Positions 13,737 to 18,937 of a DNA stretch of 18,937 nucleotides are shown piece by piece. The notes under the pieces were generated by a model. The model saw only the letters and a list, made by a program, of their open reading frames with translations. It had not been told where the DNA came from and searched no databases. Numbering within the stretch: the first letter of the stretch is position 1; every line of letters starts with the position of its first letter. The position numbers were made by a program, and so were the translations under genes. Origin of the DNA: JABWBR01 sp036741235 (GTDB lineage Bacteria; Bacteroidota; Bacteroidia; Chitinophagales; Saprospiraceae); the NCBI GenBank assembly GCA_036741235.1, contig DAINSQ010000095.1, positions 1-18,937 on the forward strand. The letters are read 5' to 3'.

Positions 13737-16586
13737 TTTCAGTTCCAATCGGAGAAACTGTCCAGTGAAGCTGGAAGTATGTTGGGCGACATCCTCGGGA
13801 GTACCTGAGCACACTACGCCGCCGCCGCGGTGGCCGCCCTCGGGGCCCATATCGATGATATAGTCGGCCACTTTGATCACATCCATGTTGTGTTCAATGA
13901 CTACTACCGTATTTCCCTTGTCTACCAGTTTGTTAATAACGGCAAGCAAGTGGCTGATATCTTCGAAGTGCAGTCCGGTAGTAGGCTCGTCAAGTATATA
14001 CAAGGTATTGCCGGTATCCTTTTTCGATAGTTCTTCGGCGAGTTTTACGCGTTGGGCTTCGCCGCCGGAGAGGGTAGTAGCCTGTTGGCCGAGGGTGATA
14101 TAGCCTAGTCCCACTTCGTTGAGGGTTCGCAATTTGCGGTAGATAGCGGGCACATTTTCGAAAAATTCGACAGCCTCGCTGACCGTCATATTGAGTACGT
14201 CGTTGATGCTTTTGCCCTTATAGATGACTTCCAGGGTCTCGCGATTATAGCGTCTACCCAGGCATTGCTCGCATTCAACGTAGACGTCGGGAAGGAAATT
14301 CATCTCGATGGTGCGCATGCCCGAGCCCTCGCATACTTCGCAACGGCCGCCTTTTACATTAAAAGAGAAACGCCCGGGTTTATATCCGCGGATTTTTGCC
14401 TCGGGAAGTTCAGCAAATATTTTGCGGATATCGGTAAACACGCCGGTGTAAGTTGCGGGGTTGGAGCGGGGGGTACGGCCTATGGGCGATTGGTCGATTT
14501 CGATCACCTTATCGATGCGTTCGAGCCCTTCGATATGTTCAAAGGGCATGGGGCGTTGCAGGCTTTTATAAAAATGCTGCCGCAAAATAGGGTAGAGGGT
14601 CTCGTTAATGAGCGTGCTTTTGCCGCTGCCCGATACCCCGGTCACGCAACACAATGTGCCAAGCGGTATGCTGATGCTGACATTTTTGAGGTTATTGCCC
14701 TGAGCATTTGTCAATACAAGGTGATGCCCGCTGCCTTTCCTGCGCGTTTTGGGTACTTCGATGCGCAATTCGTCATTGAGGTATTTGGAGGTAAGCGTAT
14801 TTTTGTGGAGGAATGCTTCGGGGCGGCCTTCGCCTACTACTTCACCGCCGTGTTTTCCAGCGCCGGGCCCCAGGTCGATCAGGTAATCGGAGGCCATCAT
14901 GATGTCTTTGTCGTGTTCGACTACCAATACGGTATTGCCGATGTCCGTCAACTCGCGCAATGCCTCTATCAGCTTGTGATTGTCGCGCTGGTGAAGTCCA
15001 ATACTGGGTTCATCCAGTATATAGGTGATACCAGTTAGTTGCGAGCCGATCTGGGTAGCCAGGCGGATGCGCTGCGATTCGCCGCCGCTAAGGGTACGCG
15101 CCGGTCGGTTGAGAGAGAGATAATCAAGCCCGACGTGGAGTAAAAAGCCCAGTCGGAAGCGAATTTCTTTAAGAATATCGCGCGCGATGGCCAGTTGTCG
15201 TTCGGAAAGGTTATGTTCAACATTCGACATCCAGTCGTTGAGCTCGGCAACATCCAGATTAGACAGGTCGGCGATATTGCGGTTGTTGATCAAAAAGAAA
15301 AGTGATTCCTGCTTGAGTCGCCTGCCCTGGCAATCGGGGCAGTTGTCAATGGTGAGAAAATCTTCCGCCCAGCGCCTGATTTTTTCTGAAGTAGAATTTT
15401 CATACCAACGCTCAAGCATGTTCACAAGGCCTTCGCCGGCCAGGCTATACGACCACTCGCCGTCGCCGTAATTCATGCTCACCTCGAAGGTTTCGTCGCC
15501 GCCGTGAAGTATAATTTTCATTGCTTCTTCAGGGATATCTTTGACAGGCGTCGAAAAACTAAAGTTGTATTTTTTTGCAATGGCGCGTAATTGCTTGAAC
15601 ATCATATTATCGCGCACTTCTCCAAGAGGTGCGATGCCTTCTTCGTTAATGCTGCGGGAGGGATCGGGAATGACTTTTTGTAAGTCAACCTTGTTAAGCT
15701 GTCCTAATCCTTTGCAGGTTGGGCATGCGCCGTAGGGCGAATTAAAGGAGAAAGTATTGGGCGAGGGCTCTTCATAAGACAGCCCTGTTTCGGGATCCAT
15801 GAGGTGCTTGCTGTAGTTGGTCACTACTCCGCTTTCATCGTCGAGCAGCATAATCAGACCGTTGCCCATTTTGAGAGCGGTTTGCATCGATTCGCCAAGG
15901 CGGTCTTTGCGGTCGGCGCCCATGCGCAAGCGGTCGACAACCAGCTCAATATCGTGGATTTTGTAGCGATCCACCTGCATATCGGGAGTGAGGTCGAGAA
16001 TTTCTCCGTCGATGCGTACTTTGGTGTAACCTTGTTTCCGAACCTGCTCAAATAGTTCACGATAGTGACCCTTTCGACCCCGCACGAGCGGCGCCAGGAG
16101 AATAACGTTGCGGCCGTTGAACTGTTCGAGGATGCGTTCTTTCATTTGCTCTTCGGTGTACTTCACCATTTTTTTGCCGGTGAGGTAAGAATGGGCCTCG
16201 CCGATGCGGGCAAAGAGCAATCGCAGGAAATCGTATATTTCGGTAACCGTGCCAACAGTTGAGCGCGGGTTGCGGCTCGTGGTTTTTTGTTCAATAGAAA
16301 TAACGGGGCTTAAGCCGGTAATTTTTTCAACATCGGGCCTTTCCATTTCGCCGATAAATTGCCGGGCATAGGCTGAAAAAGTCTCCATATAGCGGCGTTG
16401 GCCTTCAGCGTAGATCGTATCAAACGCTAGCGAGGATTTTCCGCTGCCGCTGATGCCCGTTACCACCACTAATTTGTTGCGGGGAATGCGTACATTGATG
16501 TCTTTGAGGTTGTGCTCGCGGGCGCCGAACACTTCCATGAAAGCCTCGTCGAATGCTGTCGCTTTATCTATGCCGTTTTTAGCCAT
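13734..16586 (-). CDS. uvrA: UvrA, excinuclease ABC subunit A
   Basis: This complete 950-residue UvrA is the damage-recognition ATPase of nucleotide excision repair, which loads UvrB onto damaged DNA. Two ABC modules are visible: Walker A GISGSGKS at 44-51 and GVSGSGKS at 650-657, with signatures LSGGESQR at 499-506 and LSGGEAQR at 839-846. Zinc-binding pairs are Cys288/291 with Cys416/419 in the first module and Cys749/752 with Cys772/775 in the second. ILDEPSIGLHQRD and ILDEPTTGLHFED are the two Walker B/D-loop regions. The length is normal. The start at 16586 places GAREHNLKDI at 21-30 as usual. It lies 88 bases after the obgE stop. A second uvrA is frequent in this phylum, so this need not be the only copy. 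Confidence 0.99.
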   Translation of the reverse strand: MAKNGIDKATAFDEAFMEVFGAREHNLKDINVRIPRNKLVVVTGISGSGKSSLAFDTIYAEGQRRYMETFSAYARQFIGEMERPDVEKITGLSPVISIEQKTTSRNPRSTVGTVTEIYDFLRLLFARIGEAHSYLTGKKMVKYTEEQMKERILEQFNGRNVILLAPLVRGRKGHYRELFEQVRKQGYTKVRIDGEILDLTPDMQVDRYKIHDIELVVDRLRMGADRKDRLGESMQTALKMGNGLIMLLDDESGVVTNYSKHLMDPETGLSYEEPSPNTFSFNSPYGACPTCKGLGQLNKVDLQKVIPDPSRSINEEGIAPLGEVRDNMMFKQLRAIAKKYNFSFSTPVKDIPEEAMKIILHGGDETFEVSMNYGDGEWSYSLAGEGLVNMLERWYENSTSEKIRRWAEDFLTIDNCPDCQGRRLKQESLFFLINNRNIADLSNLDVAELNDWMSNVEHNLSERQLAIARDILKEIRFRLGFLLHVGLDYLSLNRPARTLSGGESQRIRLATQIGSQLTGITYILDEPSIGLHQRDNHKLIEALRELTDIGNTVLVVEHDKDIMMASDYLIDLGPGAGKHGGEVVGEGRPEAFLHKNTLTSKYLNDELRIEVPKTRRKGSGHHLVLTNAQGNNLKNVSISIPLGTLCCVTGVSGSGKSTLINETLYPILRQHFYKSLQRPMPFEHIEGLERIDKVIEIDQSPIGRTPRSNPATYTGVFTDIRKIFAELPEAKIRGYKPGRFSFNVKGGRCEVCEGSGMRTIEMNFLPDVYVECEQCLGRRYNRETLEVIYKGKSINDVLNMTVSEAVEFFENVPAIYRKLRTLNEVGLGYITLGQQATTLSGGEAQRVKLAEELSKKDTGNTLYILDEPTTGLHFEDISHLLAVINKLVDKGNTVVVIEHNMDVIKVADYIIDMGPEGGHRGGGVVCSGTPEDVAQHTSSFTGQFLRLELK

Positions 16587-16674
16587 GCGTTGTTAGATCA
16601 CTACTCTTACACCAAACGCGCAAAAGGCCGGGTGGTTGATGAAGGAGTCTATAAAAAATAGTGCAATCAGCCTG

Positions 16675-17673
16675 TTATTTTGATTCTGTAATGGTTTGCC
16701 AAAGCAGGTCGCGCAGGGTGTCGAGCCCTTTACCGGTAACTGCTGAAATAAAAACAAAGGGAATGCCCATGGGTAAGTCTGCTTTGAGCATTTCCTGAAG
16801 TTCATCGTCGATGAGGTCGCATTTCGTAATCGCCAATACACGCGGTTTGTCGAGCAGTTCCGGGTTGTACATTTCCAATTCGTTGAGCAAAATGCGGTAG
16901 GCGTTGCCGATATGTTCTTCGTCGGCAGGTACCATAAATAATAAGGTGGAATTGCGTTCTATATGGCGAAGGAAGCGATGCCCCAGCCCTTTGCCCAGGT
17001 GGGCGTTTTCGATAATACCGGGAATGTCGGCAATGATAAACGAACGCGCATCGCGGTATTTGACGATACCAAGGTTAGGCACTACGGTAGTAAAAGGGTA
17101 GGGGGCAATTTCGGGTTTGGCGGCGGTGAGTACAGAGAGCAAAGTTGATTTGCCTGCGTTGGGGAATCCTACGAGCCCCACATCTGCGAGCACCTTGAGC
17201 TCTAATATTTTCCACTCTTCCTTTCCCGGCTCGCCAGGTTGCGCATACCGGGGCGCCTGATTGGTCGCCGTTTTAAAATGGGAGTTCCCCAGTCCGCCCC
17301 GACCGCCGGCAAGCAAAACTTTTTCCTCGCCGTCTTCCGTAATTTCAAACAGTACTTCCCCCGTTTCGGCATCTTTGGCTACGGTGCCCAGCGGCACGTC
17401 GAGCGTGATGTCTTCGCCGTTGGCGCCGTGTTTGTTGTTATCGCCTCCGTTGCCGCCGCTGCCGGCGATGACGTGTTTGCGGTACTTCAGAGCCAGCAGG
17501 GTCCAAACGTTGCGGTTGCCACGCAGTATGATATGGCCGCCGCGGCCCCCGTCACCGCCGTCGGGACCGCCTTTGGGCACGTATTTCGCCCGCAGGAAGT
17601 GAGCCGACCCGGCGCCTCCTTTGCCCGAGCGACAGCAAATTTTTACGTAATCAACAAAGTTCTGTTCTGCCAT
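16675..17673 (-). CDS. obgE: Obg family GTPase, ribosome assembly
   Basis: This 332-residue Obg/CgtA GTPase binds the large ribosomal subunit during assembly and links growth to GTP level. The glycine-rich Obg domain fills residues 1-158 (for example GGPDGGDGGRGG at 35-46). The G domain follows: G1 GFPNAGKST at 169-177, G3 DIPG at 216-219, G4 TKCD at 283-286 and G5 ISAVTG at 309-314. The G4 motif has Thr in place of the usual Asn of NKxD, and the protein stops soon after G5, so no C-terminal OCT domain is present. The short form is common in Bacteroidota as far as I know. The start is 9 bases after the pth stop, indicating an operon. Confidence 0.98.
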   Translation of the reverse strand: MAEQNFVDYVKICCRSGKGGAGSAHFLRAKYVPKGGPDGGDGGRGGHIILRGNRNVWTLLALKYRKHVIAGSGGNGGDNNKHGANGEDITLDVPLGTVAKDAETGEVLFEITEDGEEKVLLAGGRGGLGNSHFKTATNQAPRYAQPGEPGKEEWKILELKVLADVGLVGFPNAGKSTLLSVLTAAKPEIAPYPFTTVVPNLGIVKYRDARSFIIADIPGIIENAHLGKGLGHRFLRHIERNSTLLFMVPADEEHIGNAYRILLNELEMYNPELLDKPRVLAITKCDLIDDELQEMLKADLPMGIPFVFISAVTGKGLDTLRDLLWQTITESK

Positions 17674-17682
17674 GGCCGGGGT

Positions 17683-18297
17683 TTATTTTTTATTAAATTG
17701 ATTCATGGTGTTTTCCAAACCTGCCGTGCCAAAACTTTTTACAGTTTCAGCGGCGTATTTAAGTATATCGGGCAGCGACTTCTTTTCCTCAGCCGTCCAT
17801 TCTCCCAATACATAATTGACCTGGCGGCCTTTGGCGAATTCACTGCCGATGCCGAGCCGCAGACGCACATAATCGCCGCCGCCCAGGGCCTGATCAATAT
17901 CTTTGAGGCCGTTGTGGCCGCCGTCGCTGCCTTTGGGCCGCAGTCGCTGTTTGCCGAAAGGCAAATTGAGATCATCGAGTATGACCAGCAAGTTTTCCCT
18001 GGGCACATTTTTTTTCTGCATCCAATAACGCACCGCTTTGCCGCTGCGGTTCATATAGGTAGAGGGCTTCAACAGAATAAAGATACGGCCTTTATGGCGA
18101 AATTCGGCAATATCGCCCAGGTGTTCGTGAACCCAACTTACATCAAAGGCGCGGGCCAGTTCGTCAACTACTTCAAACCCCACATTGTGGCGGGTATTGT
18201 CATAGTCGGCGCCCATATTGCCCAGTCCCACAATCAAATATTTCATCGAATCGTTAACAGCATTTTTTTTGCTAAACAAATATCGGAGCCACTTCAT
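17683..18297 (-). CDS. pth: Peptidyl-tRNA hydrolase
   Basis: This peptidyl-tRNA hydrolase releases tRNA from prematurely dropped peptidyl-tRNAs. From the ATG at 18297 it has 204 residues; an internal ATG at 18246 would give the conventional MKYLIVGLGN start and 187 residues. The far start overlaps the hemJ stop as ATGA, which favours translational coupling and use of the longer form, with a basic 17-residue lead. Catalytic and substrate residues in long numbering are Asn27 (GLGN), His37 (TRHN), Asp108 (ILDD) and Asn129 (GGHNG), all present. It is followed after 9 bases by obgE. Confidence 0.96.
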   Translation of the reverse strand: MKWLRYLFSKKNAVNDSMKYLIVGLGNMGADYDNTRHNVGFEVVDELARAFDVSWVHEHLGDIAEFRHKGRIFILLKPSTYMNRSGKAVRYWMQKKNVPRENLLVILDDLNLPFGKQRLRPKGSDGGHNGLKDIDQALGGGDYVRLRLGIGSEFAKGRQVNYVLGEWTAEEKKSLPDILKYAAETVKSFGTAGLENTMNQFNKK

Positions 18298-18872
18298 TCC
18301 ACCTTTTCTTTGCGACTTCTGTACTTTTTATAAGCTTTTGCCGCAACGGCCACCACAATGGCAAAAAGTAGCATTCCGCCTGCGAGATAACCGTAGCGAA
18401 GCGTACCCGCTTTTCCGTAAACGGCCACAAAGCTAATACTTACAAGGAATAAGGTGGGTATTTCGTTCAATAACCGCAAGGTAAAAGCTGCCGGAAGCTC
18501 GTCGCTTGTCGCGCTTACGCGTAATAATCTGCCGCAATACCAGTGATAAACGGTAAGCGCAGCCAGCAGTGCCAGTTTTACCGTCAGCCACCCTGGAGTA
18601 CCACCTATAAAATAGGCGCGGCGATCAATGCCGGCTATATCAATTACCAACATCAGCAACCCGGCAATCCATGTAATGTATAAGGCAGGCTGGGCAATGA
18701 TACGATATACCCGCCCCTCCATCAGGCGGTATTGTTCGATTAATATGCTCCGCGCCGGTTCCTGCTTTCCCAACGCCTCGGCGTGATAAACAAATATCCG
18801 AACCAGATAAAATAACCCGGCAAACCAGGAGACAAACCCCACTACATGGAGTGCTTTGAAGAATGGTATCAT
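18294..18872 (-). CDS. hemJ: HemJ-type protoporphyrinogen oxidase (UPF0093)
   Basis: This 192-residue polytopic membrane protein matches the HemJ (UPF0093) family, which oxidises protoporphyrinogen IX to protoporphyrin IX in heme synthesis. The N-terminus FKALHVVGFVSWFAGLFYLV (5-24) carries the conserved His9. WLTVKLALLAALTVYHWYCG (95-114) carries the conserved Lys99, and RLLNEIPTLFLVSI (133-146) is the third family block. Hydrophobic segments lie near 5-29, 63-82, 97-113, 138-153 and 158-178, the last one beyond the usual core and ending in a basic tail. Its stop overlaps the pth start (ATGA). It is probably the first gene of the hemJ-pth-obgE-uvrA run. Confidence 0.93.
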   Translation of the reverse strand: MIPFFKALHVVGFVSWFAGLFYLVRIFVYHAEALGKQEPARSILIEQYRLMEGRVYRIIAQPALYITWIAGLLMLVIDIAGIDRRAYFIGGTPGWLTVKLALLAALTVYHWYCGRLLRVSATSDELPAAFTLRLLNEIPTLFLVSISFVAVYGKAGTLRYGYLAGGMLLFAIVVAVAAKAYKKYRSRKEKVE

Positions 18873-18896
18873 CTCTGTGATGGGTTTTTTGGGGGG

Positions 18897-18904
18897 TAAA
18901 AGTA
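18897..18904 (-). promoter_or_regulatory. Candidate -7 element for hemJ
   Basis: The minus strand reads TACTTTTA followed by CCCCCC, one base from the TAnnTTTG consensus, 24 bases upstream of the hemJ ATG. The same TAnTTTTACCCCC pattern precedes the permease gene. No TTG occurs at the right distance, where the TTATGAGGGG repeat lies instead. Confidence 0.35.
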
Positions 18905-18916
18905 GGAAAAAAAAGG

Positions 18917-18936
18917 TTATGAGGGGTTATGAGGGG
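18917..18936 (+). repeat. Two tandem copies of TTATGAGGGG at the right edge
   Basis: Perfect copies of the decamer lie at 18917-18926 and 18927-18936, followed by a further G at the window end, so the array may continue outside. It is the same decamer, in the same orientation, as the one after the MoxR gene. It lies 44 bases upstream of the hemJ start codon, in the presumed promoter region. Confidence 0.85.
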
Positions 18937-18937
18937 G

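Noticed and set aside
14265..15038. Open frame of 257 codons on the plus strand
   Set aside because: It is antisense to uvrA and shows no recognisable domain.
17239..18333. Open frame of 364 codons on the plus strand
   Set aside because: It lies antisense to obgE and pth, both of which carry all family motifs; no protein character is visible.

Overview
The window looks like a chromosomal stretch of a member of the Bacteroidota, probably near the Saprospiraceae/Chitinophagales. The evidence is the protein flavour throughout, start codons without Shine-Dalgarno sequences, and promoter-like TAnnTTTG (-7) elements instead of the sigma70 type. An effector-associated-domain CHAT protein and TTAACCCATCAGCACATT-type intergenic repeats also fit. 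Base composition is moderate, with locally AT-richer stretches. The species cannot be named from the sequence.

Layout. Positions 1-697 (minus) hold the N-terminal part of a gene cut by the window edge. A 283-base divergent spacer follows, then the only two plus-strand genes: a stand-alone MoxR-type AAA+ ATPase (981-1952) and a nitroreductase (2106-2687). An array of TTATGAGGGG repeats lies between them. From 2697 to the right edge every gene is on the minus strand. Read in the direction of transcription (right to left) there are two main blocks. The first is hemJ - pth - obgE - uvrA (18872 to 13734), a tightly spaced housekeeping group for heme synthesis, ribosome rescue and assembly, and DNA repair. 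A 226-base intergenic region packed with direct and inverted repeats then separates uvrA from the second block. That block runs: FtsX/LolC-type permease, Rpn/PD-(D/E)XK nuclease-like protein with an EQGL tandem repeat, double zinc-ribbon protein, TIGR02757/DUF2400 protein, crotonase-fold enzyme, DUF1841-like small protein, MBOAT O-acyltransferase, AlgX/AlgJ-like SGNH protein, methylmalonyl-CoA mutase, and an EAD11-CHAT protease.

How the genes fit together. The MBOAT and AlgX/AlgJ-like genes, 5 bases apart, form a recognisable O-acetylation cassette: a membrane acyl carrier plus a periplasmic acyltransferase. The crotonase and the B12-dependent mutase belong to acyl-CoA/propionate metabolism, although no MutA-type small subunit, epimerase or MeaB chaperone is present here. 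HemJ, Pth, Obg and UvrA are conserved core functions.

Most unusual items: (1) the EAD11-CHAT caspase-like protein placed 27 bases after the mutase, a candidate effector of an EAD-networked conflict system; (2) the Rpn-type nuclease with five perfect 12-base tandem units that can change protein length without a frameshift; (3) the repeat-dense intergenic segment at 13508-13733; (4) the TTATGAGGGG repeat shared by two intergenic sites about 17 kb apart; (5) a crotonase that lacks the first catalytic glutamate. No tRNA, rRNA, CRISPR array, insertion sequence or origin was recognised. No gene-free stretch exceeds 300 bases.
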